The notes beneath the pieces are model-generated. The model searched no databases, was not told the DNA's origin, and was given only the letters and a program-made list of their open reading frames with translations. Source: Toxotes chatareus (lineage: Eukaryota; Chordata; Actinopteri; Toxotidae). From it: DNA of 64,000 nt. The DNA lies in contig CM028889.1 in NCBI GenBank assembly GCA_016801885.1, forward strand, positions 26,418,001 to 26,482,000, read 5' to 3'. The position numbers and the translations under genes were made by a program. This document shows, in pieces, positions 52,060-63,609 of the stretch; within the stretch, counting starts at the first letter, position 1, and every line of letters begins with the position of its first letter.

Positions 52060-55000
52060 TCACTTCACTGAACGGCCCATCTTTGGAACTTCAGGATGTG
52101 CTAAAAAAAGACAGAGTTTTTTTTTTTTTTTTTAATCATCATTTGAACATTTGTCAGGAAATTTAAATCAAAGCGTTTTCCTTACTGTCTTTGAGAGGCT
52201 GTGACGAGCCAGGCCTTGCCGGTGGTCTGAGTTTGCTGGGGAGTTCAGAGTTGTCTCTGTAGTCTCTGGATTTAGGGGCATGAACCTCCGGCACGCCTGG
52301 TCGGGACTTAGCAGGTAAACGAGGTCGGTTGGGTGCCGCCCCACCTTCCGAGCGTGAGGGCACCACTGGTTTCTTGTGAGCTGAGGGATGCGTGACGCTG
52401 GAGGTTGGAGGCTGAGGTTTGGTTTCAGAGCAGGTGAAGGAGCGGTTGCGTGGGGTGGGCACTGGCGGGCGGTCAGGTTCTCCATCTGCTGGTTTGGAGG
52501 GTACAAACATCGGGTCCGGGGGTGTGAGGTGGTCTTTCTGCGGGAGGTCTTGGTCCTTGCCCCAAGCGTGGGATTTTCCCATTGAACCGTACAGTGGGTT
52601 GTCAAACATCTCTGACATCTTCTCATTCTCACCTCTGCGAGACAAAGGATCATGTTAGAGATTTAGCTGCACTTTCTGAATCATGTCAGCCTCTAATTTT
52701 GTTATTTGTTTGTTATTTTAGGTGTTTTCCTGAGCACTGAGAGGCTCAATGAAACTGCAACTGAAGTCACTCTGCACCAGAAACACTTACATGGGACCAG
52801 GTTTTGTTGTGGGACTGCGTGTGCTGACATCAAAGCCACTCTTCTTGGAGTCTTTACTCCCTTGCCCAGCAATAGGAAGATTTTTTGGAGGCATGCTGTA
52901 ACTCCAGCCTTTATCTATCACATTCCCACTTCTGAAGGACACTCCCATGTAACTGGGGTTAGAAATATCATGTGCTTGGGTGACTGAAGACCTGTCAACA
53001 AAGCAGGCAGAAAATATGACAGCATGAAGTCACGTTTGAGATATTCTGAAGTAACCGCAAGTGAAAAAAAAAAAGTCTCACTTGTTGAGGTCACCGCTTT
53101 TGTATTTTGAGGTGACAGGATCATCCCTTTCAACTTTGATGAAATCTGAAATCAGAGTAAAACAGGAATTGATACTACAAGAACTGAAGCTGAACACATT
53201 TAATAATCAAGTCCTGAGCTGATTTCCAGACGCACCGTATAGCTTCTCCGTGGGTTTGCCCTCAGAGGTGTGTAACTGGATGTTACCGGTCAAGGTGCCT
53301 GTGTTCTCTCCATGGTGAGTCAGTGTGACATGAAACTCTGTTTGGCAGAACTCTGCAGCTCGCAGTGCAACACAGCCCTCACCTTTCAAAATAACACATC
53401 AGTAAACTGTCAGCACTGCTCAGCTCAGCGCAGCTTATACTACACACTGCATCTAAGTTCATTACCGTATGACTCGTCACAGTCTGTCGACTTCACAGAG
53501 ATGAGTATGTGCTGGTCCAACAGGTACTCAGGGTCAGAGATGATGGGGGTGAGCTTGAACAGATAGAGAGGAAAATGAATGACGATTGTCCGATGCTGCA
53601 TAAAGACAAACTGATCACCAAAAAAACTGCACTCTACCGCGATTTGGTTGCCAAACGAAACGTTTATGGACCCATCTATGGAGTCCTCTGTGTTCTCTCC
53701 CTCTGAAGTCTTCACAGTTTCTGTAGAGAAATATTTGTTTTGATCATCTTTCCCTATTTTGAAGCAAAAACCGAGGGAATTCAACAAGATGAGGCCATTC
53801 AAAAAGATGAAACGTACTCTCCAAGCAGCTGGAGTGATATTCAATGAAGAACTTGGTCTTTGATTTTGTCCTCAGTGTGGCCCTGCAGTTCATGATTTGT
53901 ATCCCACCCTGGGGTGCACTGTTTGGATCTGAAAAATGAAAACACTTCACATCATACTACAGCTCCACAGCAAGGAACATAAGCTCAGCTGCAGTGAGGT
54001 GTAGCTGGTGATCATACCCTGCTTGGAGACAAACTGTGAAGCTACTCCAACTTCAAATGAGGCAAATACTGGTGAGTGGTCACTTGTCATGATGTCATTA
54101 GTGCAACCTGCAAGGTGAAAAGTTCATTCAGTTGTGTTTGTCTCATAACATGTCATTAAAATATTAAAAAAAAATGTTGTTATACTTTATTCTATCGGTC
54201 CATATTTTCCAAATAATTTTTTGAGCACAATGTTAATTTATATGTGTATATGTATATGTTTGAATTATAAACAACTACTTTGTCAGGAACAGTCAATGCA
54301 TCATGTTCATTCACATAGAGTGAGATCTAACACCAATTAAAGAATGTGTAGGGATATGTAGGGATCACTCCTATAGTGTAATACAGTGGGTCCAGTGAGG
54401 GTCTAAAATACCTTCTTAATTTCCAGTTGAATTCTTCATATAGTGGGATATTAATGATTACATCTCCATCTCTAAATCTCCAGCTCCCACTTCTCTTTTC
54501 TTTCATTTTACAGTGGAAAAATGTTTTTTTTTTCTCTGGTGAACAAACATGTGCTTACTCCCCAGTAAACACACTAATGCACATCTGCAATAAGCTAAAA
54601 ATCAGCATGTTTAGCTCACATGCTAAAATACAGTTAACTGGAATTAATTACATGGAAGTATGATATTTCACTCTCTCTACTTTCCCTCTAAATAATGCCA
54701 AATCACATTATTTTTTTCTCAGACTTCTCCTCCTGGGAAATTATTCTGAAATGATGGATCTGTAAAATAAATCACTACCAGAAACAGTTCATGCTGAGTT
54801 ACTCACCATATGCTTGGCAGACAACATGAACCAGAGGGTACGACTTCCGCAGGACACGATCACACCACGAGGGTAAATTGTATTTTGTCTGGAGAGTTAG
54901 GTTTGTCACACACACATAAAAAAAGTATATAACAGATTTCAGAATATAACAGGACTGAAAACCAGTTTAAGGTTTACAAAGCTGTTTGCTGAGTTGTCTG

Positions 55001-58000
55001 CTGACCCCTGATCCGTGATTTATTTTTGAGATTGCTGTTTGTGATATCTGATGACTCTCTGACTAACAGTGGATGTGTGGTCATGGAGATCAAAATCCTC
55101 GAGGCTCTTTGTGTCTTAACGGGGGAATTTGTTAATTTGATCCCGATGCCTGTAGATGAGTTGTATCTTAAATTGTCTATGAACCACAACATATCTTTAC
55201 ATGAACTTTATGACCTAGATGGCTTAAAGCAAAAAGCACGCAGTTACTGTTACTGTTTCTGTACTATGAGACATGACAGGGTCCATACAGGGAAAAGACA
55301 TCTGACTAAACATAAGCTTACCCCTGTGGCTTTGGCCTTTGTGTAGGCATACTTCTCTCGCGTGTCTCTTTCAAAGCGATAGGTGGGTGCAAATGTGATT
55401 TCCTCCTCATCTACAATCAAAAAAATTAACAGGACATGTGTTTTTAATGTTACGACGTATCCTGACAGTTAATAAATGCACAGAATGTCCACAAAAAAGT
55501 TGTTTTAGTCAATGTAGGTCACATTCAGTATAATCTGACCTGCTGTACAGTGTGTCTACATTGGGTAGTTTGCTGAGGGGTTTTCTAAATGTGGTCAAGG
55601 CTCACCAAAATGCAAGAAGACCTTTCCATCCTTCCTCTCCGTGTTGAGCTGGTCTCTACCGAGGAGTTCCTGGTACTGCTGCTGTTTGATCTTTGTCACA
55701 ATGTTCTCAGCTTCCTGTGAAGGGAAACAGTGCGAGTAGTGACTTTTCCTGCCTAAAAGTTTTTAGCAACTGAGAGCTTAGCCACCTGACAACCAGCATG
55801 CCCTTTTCTGTCACTGAGGTACAGCGCACCCAGTCTCTGATTTCTGAGCTAAAGGTTACAACGGTAAATTTCATAAAATGTACATAAAACACAGATCATA
55901 TATTTGTGAATCTGCATGTCATAATTAGAAAAAACAATGTTATATCACCAGTTAATTTGGTTCCAAGCACATACAATATATTACATTTGTTTTTGCATCA
56001 TTTCAGTACAGTATAAATTCATTACAACATACTCCAGGTGGGAATTCAACACGGTAGTTCAAATCACCAAGCCAGAAGAGGTGGGTGAACCGATTTGTAA
56101 TGTCGAATGGATTGAGCTTCTTATCTCCCAGATTCAGAAATCGCAGGATGTTGGTGTAGTTTTGATTGCGTCTGCAAATACAGCAAAAAATATAGCAAAA
56201 GCATCATGTGAAGACTATTTCCAGCATTTACATCAGTCTAACAAATAACTCATTGTGGATGGAATTGATCATGTTTTCTATAATAATGGTAAAAAACACG
56301 TGCAATTCTATGTACCCCCCACAGAACTAACACACATATAGCTCAGGTTACAGCGGTGAGATGAATCTTGTTCGTCTTGTAAGTGTCATCTTCTGCTGAC
56401 CTGAGCTTCTTCTCACTTCCAGAGGTCAGGTGACTGTTGACAAAGCCAAAAGATGTTCCATTGAACATGAAGGACACTCCTACCGCTCCCTTGTTTCCTA
56501 CCAAACGAACATTACAGTGAGTACTGATGGGTAATTGTTCAACAAACTTTCACAACACGTCATTAAATGGCTTGTGGAGAAGTGGAACTGCTTACCCAGA
56601 GTGTTGGCGATCCCCGTCTTCACACTGTCAGAGAAAACATGGGAGATCCTGTTTTCGTGTTCAGGCTTGACCAAGACCATAATCCGAATGTTCCACAGAG
56701 TGTGAATCGCCACCTGGATGTTAGGAAATGTATATTACGCACTACAGCTCTGCCCTGGCATTCTGTCGGTTCTTTGTCACACTCACTCACCTGTTTAAAG
56801 CTGATGTTAGTGATGTGCCTCAGGACTCCTTTCACTGTGTCTGCCCACTCCCTTTCACCCAAAGGATCCTCCTGAGTCCCAATAACATAAAAATCATGCG
56901 GGATGTGATCTGCCGTGTCGTCTCGTGTCTTCCCTTGGCCCTTGCACTGAAACCAGGACTGGATGTTGTGGGGGGGATTGGCGTTGCCTGCAGGTTCAGG
57001 GAAAAGTCTCTTACTGTCACGTTACTTTGTTAGTCATAAAATCTAAATTATTCAAACATTCAAGGTCTTAACATTCTTACCCATGTTCCAGGTGCCAACG
57101 AACACTGTGATCATGTCTGGTTCAGGCTTTTCAGAGTGTTTGTTCTTCATTTGTTGAAGTAGTTGGCAAAATCCCTCCCTTTTCTGGTGAGAAACATTAC
57201 AAAAAACAAAAAAACTGATAGCAAACACTTTCAGTTGTACCTCATGAATTACATAAAATCAGATTGTTTTTCCATGGGCAGTTGGCTCACAGTTGAGCCC
57301 ACAGTTGCCACAAGTCTGTTACCTTTGTGTCATCGAACACAAACTCTTTACGTGAAATCTTCTCTTTCTCTGTCTCCACCACGATGACAAGCTTGGAGTG
57401 CATTTTCTGAGATTTCACCAACTGCAGAACTGAAAAATAATCACAGTGCTTTAATTAAAACGAACAGTGTTTATGGTTTACAGCAGCTGTGAGACACCAC
57501 CTGGTGTCTGCAGCCATGGCAGCAGCTCTGTCAGGCTGTAATTAGGCTCAGCGCTGCTTAGAGCTAAATGCTACAGCTGCCATGCTGACATGCTCACAGT
57601 GGCTAAAACATACTGACTTGTAGCTGGTAAAATGTTTACCATGTTGGTTTAGCATGTTAGCAGACTAGTACAGCTGAGGTTGATGGGAATGTCTTCAGAA
57701 TTTCAGGTAATTGGTCACAAAAAAAGTATTTTACAAACTGAAACGTTAATCTGATCCGATGATGGAGCTACTGAGAGAAATCAGGGGTCAACAGTGTTCT
57801 TACAATTTCAAGACATTCTGTTAAAAGCCACAAATGTGAATCTCATGGTGGAGCAAGAGGAGAAGTTGGAGGATTACCACAGTCAGCAGGATTCATTGTA
57901 TGAGGATCATGAATGTAAAAAAAAAATGATTGCAATATTTCGGACTGTGCCAAAGAGGTGGACCAGCTGACTGATCATACTTGAACCAATCTGCTAGCTA

Positions 58001-61000
58001 AGCTAAAAATACAAAGGAATGAGTTTATAGACTTCTTACTTTTATTGTGCACATAGTATTTGTCTTCAGGTCCATCTTTTGACTTCTTGAAGTAGAGTTT
58101 CCCACTTTCGACATCCACTTTCAGGACCATCTTTGTGGAAATACCAAGAGATTCTTGCTTGACCTGAGGGTGAAAGAGGAAACAAATCAAATAATGTCCA
58201 GACATCTGATCTCATTTTGTTTTCCTGCAGTGTAAAACCATAACTGGTTTAGAGAAGCACCTCAAATGTAACAATCGGAATGAGAGATTTCCTGTGACTT
58301 CCATCATATCCAACAGACTCAAACACAGAACCTTTAGCCTGAAAAAAAAAAAGAAATATAGAAGAGGTTTTTCATCCTTAACATCATCTGTTGATACGCC
58401 AAAAACCAAGATTATTCATGGTGAATCAGTAAAATGAGCCACTGTACTTTACCTTATCTTCTATCGAGTAGAGCAGTTTTGTCAGTTGCTCAAGCCTAAA
58501 GGTCACAGATTGACCTGAATCAGCAGAAATCTGAAAACAAAGAAAACCTGATGTTAAGGACTTGTTGTGTGTGTTGATACTTGGGCAAAGGATCAAGCGT
58601 GCTACCCACGTGTTTTGGATATTGGCCAATCCCTGGGGAGAGCTGTTGGTCCAGCGCTTTATGTAAGGCCTCCAGAGCTGGCAGAATGTGGGAAATTTCA
58701 CTGCCTCACAGAAAATCAGAGCAAGGTTAAATCAGCCCAATGCATTATATAATACATAATTCTGTTGACTGGTAACTCTACCTGTTTAGAGTCTTGCAGA
58801 TTGACATTGTTAGCTTCTTAAGTCCAGGGAGGTTGGGGTTACCGTTCTGTACCTGTTCAGCATCCAAGCAAACTGAGGTTCTGAAGTATTCTTGGATGGC
58901 CATTTGATGCTCCTCAGGTATTCTGGAAATATGTAACATTTGAGCACCTTGAACACCTCACATTTCAAATATCAGCCAAGCACATCACTGTGTCAGATCA
59001 CTGCCCGTAATCATAGGAACTATCACATTGTATAGTGACAGTGCATAATTTTGCATGATGAATCATCTGGCTGTGGACAGTTACAACTCGCTATACAATT
59101 TTTGCAAATGTGACCATACGTGGACAGGTCCATATGCTGCAGTCTCATCAGGTAGGTGTCTGATAAAGATCTGCAGGCCTGTTCGGAAGACTTGGAGTCA
59201 CTGTCTTTCACTTCGTTTCCCGTGAAGTTCCTGGGTGGAAGCTGTGGTGGAATATTGTTGGATTCTGCAGCACAAGACATTCAAGATGTTTAGGAATGTT
59301 TACAGCTACGACAGGCACATACTTTGTTTTAGATTATAGCCACTATGCAGATGAAGTGAGGGTGTTTGACCTGGTTCCTCGTCCACCTCCTCCTCCCTCT
59401 GGATGGAGTACTGCAGGTGTGTGACCAGACCCATGTTGGGACTGTAGTATGCCTCCACCAGCTGAGACAGTATAGTGAAGAACCTGATGGGAACCCCCTC
59501 AGATGCCTGAAGAGCAAATCACAGCAGATTTTCTGATGTCTCGTTTGGCACCAAAGCAAGTTGAAGTTAAATGTCATCGGCTGAGTTCCTTAAGCAGCTG
59601 TGTAATTCTTCATTTTGTTTACGTCATTCATAAGGATATATCGTTCCCCATGCATTCACCTAAATGTTACCATCAGCACAGCATTTGGCCTACGCTTGTA
59701 TCTTATATATCACTTAAATAATTATATCATGAGTACCTATGCTCTTTAAAAGGTTATAGTGCTGATTATAAGTACCAGTTTTCAGTTGGACCAAAATCAA
59801 TCACCAAAAGTGCAGGAACTCCATAGTGGTGAGTACTGGTCCAGTTCAAGCACTGGTATTACCAAGGCTCTCTTTTAGGTCCCATCGTTGTGCAGTTGTT
59901 GGATATGATTGTTTACGTGCCTGTCCATCCTCAAAACAGAAATCCTATCATTAAAATTTGGTCACAGAAAATTTAGGTCCCATATTTTTTTTATGGTATA
60001 TGCACTTGCTCCCATGAGGCTGCAGTTTCTCTCTGTTTAATCCCATGCTGATAAAACCCAAATACATCCATCTATAATAGCTCACAGGCACAGGGTAGGG
60101 AGTTGGCAGGATATTTCACTAAAAGCCAGAAATGGGAACCTACTGGTGGCACTAGAGGAAATCAGGGGCTCACCAAAGTCAGTAAAATCCATCCTCTGGG
60201 GAACCTGAACATCTGTACAAAATGTCATGTCAATCCGTGTAATAGTTGTTTAGTTGTTACGGTCTGGACCACAGTCGTCGACTCATCGACTGGTTAATGT
60301 TACCAACTCTGAAACCATGTTGCTAGCACAGCTAAAAATGTTTCCACAAACCGATGATCAGTTAGGACCAACATTTGTCTGAATGTATACTGCACTTCTT
60401 AAATGCGGTTACAGACAAACAGGTGCAGCAGCAGTGAAAGTATCTGTGTACTGGCATTTATTCTTACTATTAGAAGAGAAATAGCCCTTTATTGTCAGTT
60501 ATGATGTAAAATGCTTGACACCAACAATTAAACAACCATTATAACTCATCTGACTCTGGATCAGAGTAATGGTGACTTTTCAAACTGTCAACCCACCTGG
60601 ACAGAGAGCTTTTTATCCTCATTTGGCAGGATTCTGTATGTGTACACACAGTTCTGGTATCTGTGGTTGAAAAAATAATATGCAAATGTGTGTCAGTGGA
60701 AAATTACATGACTGCTGGGTACAGAAACATGCTGGCTGGTGTATTCAGTGTATTGAATCTGCTTTCAGAACAGTTTGCATAGCATTTTAAATGTAGGTTG
60801 CCCCATGAAAAAGAATACAAATTGCTAAGGGCAGAGTTGCTTTGTGGCAGCGCAGTTTGCAAATAAAGGGGAACTAGTCTTGTGTTACAGTGCATGTGTG
60901 CAAAAAAATGTATTATACAGTGTAACACAGCAGGAGGAACTTTAACATTTAATCATGTTATATTAAATATGTCTGAATTCTGATGTTTACAGCAGTTTTA

Positions 61001-61324
61001 TCCAAAACCTAATGTCAGAAACATACAGTACAATGTCCTGTCAGTTTTCCTTTCTTTAGTTAGGATCTCACGTAGCTCATATTTCATATTATGAAGGTTT
61101 CATGAACAAGGAACAAGAATCAGTATCCACTCTACCAAACTAAACTGTCAGCGCCATAGTTAGAAATAAGCAAAGTCTACTTACAAAACACAGAGGGCAT
61201 AAGCCCCCTGAACAGACTCACTGTCCCGGATAAGGAAGCTTCCATCTCTTGCAGCTTTGGATAGAAGATCCTCTGCTTTGGATCGAGTTATATTGCCATG
61301 GTACCAAGGTTGATAACTTTGCAT
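52060..61324 (-). CDS. inpp5d: SHIP1, SH2-containing inositol 5-phosphatase
   Basis: 27 coding exons in transcript order: 61324-61185, 60660-60597, 59506-59371, 59264-59120, 58922-58782, 58700-58606, 58514-58453, 58338-58261, 58163-58040, 57429-57323, 57183-57081, 56987-56791, 56713-56596, 56497-56401, 56171-56033, 55714-55606, 55410-55322, 54888-54807, 54107-54018, 53928-53818, 53720-53638, 53553-53466, 53382-53236, 53145-53082, 52991-52791, 52634-52186, 52100-52060. All phases agree; 3,300 bases, 1,099 residues (human 1,189). SH2 at about 6-105 (WYHGNITRSKAEDLL). Phosphatase at about 385-700, with catalytic motifs FWLGDLNYR, PSWCDR and SDHSPVF. C2 region follows. NPSY (about 884) and NPLY (about 952) are PTB-binding sites, then a proline-rich tail. 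The lack of a SAM domain separates it from SHIP2. It hydrolyses PI(3,4,5)P3 to PI(3,4)P2 at the membrane of blood cells. Start MQSYQPWYHG chosen to match the family; an upstream in-frame Met is at 61,390. The final exon could be replaced by read-through. Confidence 0.95.
57529..58010. repeat. Dispersed repeat (family A), long copy in inpp5d intron
   Basis: In the intron between coding exons 9 and 10. It runs from TTAGGCTCAGCGCTGC through ACCATGTTGG, GCTGAGGTTGATGGGAATG, GGAGCTACTGAG, AGCCACAAATGTGAATCTCATGG to CTAGCTAAGC. I recognise it as a common teleost element. Other fragments are at 8388, 15,097, 60,100 and 62,820. Confidence 0.65.
60100..60345. repeat. Dispersed repeat (family A), right-half copy in inpp5d intron 2
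   Basis: Begins GGATATTTCACTAAAAGCC, then TGGTGGCACTAGAGGAAATC, ATCCTCTGGGGAACCTGAAC, and ends near TTGCTAGCACAGC. Same family and orientation as the copy at 57,529, about 2.1 kb away. Confidence 0.65.
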
Positions 61325-61600
61325 CCTGTTTCTCACCCCAGAACCTGAGCTCAATAGTTTCGCATCTGCTCTCAAAAAATATTCTAGCAAACCAAAGTAG
61401 ACTCAGTTTTTCACTCTGGCAATTTTCATCTTTTCCTGGTGCGTGACTTCTAAGTCTTTTCTTTCACTTGTTCATCCTCTGCCTCCAAAAGCTGTAAAAG
61501 GAAGCTGCTGCTAACTCAGCTCTGAACTTCCTCATTTGAGAAGTGAGAGAGGAGGGCCCTGGTGCCTCCACTCTACTTGCTTTATGACAGATCTACAGAG
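61325..61600 (-). promoter_or_regulatory. inpp5d 5' leader / candidate promoter
   Basis: Directly upstream of the SHIP1 start. On the minus strand a full PU.1-type site GAGGAAGT lies at 61,533-61,526, with a second purine-rich GGAAG core near 61,500. There is no TATA box. Myeloid and lymphoid genes often use TATA-less PU.1-driven promoters, and SHIP1 is haematopoietic, so this fits. A further upstream non-coding exon cannot be excluded. Confidence 0.4.
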
Positions 61601-63609
61601 CTGTAAATGGAAATACACTTTAAATAGACTTTTGCTTCCTGAGTAAAAATTGTTACCATGTTACTCAAATAATTAACCAACACAACTAGCCCTTTAGTTT
61701 GTGTGCACTTGTTTGCTGTCACCCGTCCAGAAAAAAGTGAAGTCATTTGTAAAAACTAAAGTTGAAAGAAGAAAAAAAAAAAAAAAAAAAAAAGGGGGAA
61801 GTAATCACGAAAGGCAAATGTGATGTTTTTACTTGTTATAGTCAAAGAATTTACTGATAAATTTGCTTGTAAGTAAATTCAAAGTATAAGAATCCTTATT
61901 TGGTTCCGAGAGGCTGTTTTACAGCTCACGTCTGTCCTTTAACAGAGAATGAAACAAGCACTCATATTCACCAAGAGGACCCAGCCTGAGTGTGACTGCT
62001 AACTGTTTAACACCATCTAATATGAATCAGGAGAGCTCAGGGGTTTTCTAAAGTATATACATTCAGGAAATACAAGCTTAGAATGGCTTGCCATGTTCAT
62101 GTGATGGACAGGAAGTGTTGCAGAAATATGAGGAGGAAAATAAGCTGCTCACAAACCACAACATGGGTCACATGGTACGAAAAGAGAACTACACATTGAC
62201 AAGTCACTGCGCCCTCAGAAGTTTCTGTCCCTGCATTTGAAATAGGTTTGTCACTTTCACAGAGAGCATGTCAAAGTCTCTGATATGCAGTGACAGTAAA
62301 GAAAAGACACATGATCTCATGCACGGAGGACGTGAAATCATACTTTTGCTTTCATGACACAACAGCAGAAATCTGGTAGATTTTCTTTATATAACAGCAT
62401 TGAAAGGCAAATGTTATAGATACAAAGCGGAAATAAGAGACTGAAATGTGAGTCAGTTATTGTTATGTATATATAAGCTGGCAGAGCATTTTATGAGCTT
62501 CCTTTCAGACTTAACATTTTCTCTCCAGAGTGATTAATGATTTAATGTTCACAACTTCAAATCTGAAAATTTGAACTCAGATTTTCCCCAATCTGTGTGA
62601 ATTATATCTTTCTGCCTCAAACATAACTTTTTTTTTGCAGATAATGGTTAGCTAAACCGACTCATAGTAAAATAGGGATTAATAGTTTGTCATGCAATAG
62701 TGCAATATCACAGTGTACCATGGGCAAAACAATAAATGCATACCAAAGGAGAGTTGGGAAGCAGGACGATGGAGAATATATGTACAATCAAGATTTGTCG
62801 AGCAGAAGCAACATTAACATGGTGCTGGAGTCTTCCAGTCATGGATGTCATTTCATGGCAATCCATCTAATGGTTGTTGAGATATTTCAATCTGGACTAA
62901 AGCAGTGGATCAACCGACCGACAGACACTGCAGATAAAAAATGATATTTAAAGCTAACTAATGAGTATTTACCACATTTGGCAGGAAAAACACATATAAA
63001 GTTGAATATTTACATTTTTTTGCATGTCCAATTTTCTGCCTCGGATCTGGTTTAAAAACTCAGCTCTTTTTTAGATTCACACTTTTCTATTGATGGATGA
63101 AGACTGTTGATGGCAGCAGGTGGCCAGCAGACTCAGCAGAATAATGTTTAGCCCCAGTTCCAACATTCAGCCTCACAGACTGTGATGCACAAAGGCTCAG
63201 GGATGTCACATTATCTAATCGCCAAGTGTTCAGAAGTCTCTGGTTGACTTTTTAAACCTTTTATGCACACTTTCCAGAAGTCTGCAACTGTGGACCTTTC
63301 ACATGGTCAAACCCACAATGCATGACACTGAAGCAGTGATGACAGTCTCAGTCCTCATATGGTGTTTGCATTCACACAGATGATTTCAGTTCAAGTCTGT
63401 GATGGTTCATTCCATTGGGTGTAGGGTGGACAATGGGACTGGGCTTTAAATTCAGGCTGGGGCAGTGACTGCGGCACATCAACCATATTGTGGAATGAGC
63501 CCCAGCCTTCAGTCGGGCAGAGGCAGTAGTCAGTTAATAGTCAGACCAATTTTGGTTGTATTGGAAAATCGTTTAGTCCACACAGTGCTCCAGTTTGAGT
63601 TCAAATTCT
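61601..63609. other. Gap between gpr17-like gene and inpp5d
   Basis: No gene seen. An A-run (about 23) lies at 61,770-61,793. A family-A repeat fragment is at 62,820-62,935. The rightmost few hundred bases are probably the 3' UTR of the gpr17-like gene. Confidence 0.45.
62820..62935. repeat. Dispersed repeat (family A), right end
   Basis: ATTTCATGGCAATCCATC, ATGGTTGTTGAGATATTTC and GTGGATCAACCGACCGACAG match the right end of the family-A element. Confidence 0.6.

Noticed and set aside
52168..52653. 161-codon open frame overlapping the last long inpp5d exon in another frame
   Set aside because: The other minus frame (52,186-52,634) carries the SHIP1 tail with NPLY and the conserved RDYRDNSELP stretch and splices in phase; this is its shadow.
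53440..53844. Separate 134-codon gene
   Set aside because: It is inpp5d exons 21-22 read through the 84-base open intron, preceded by intron sequence.
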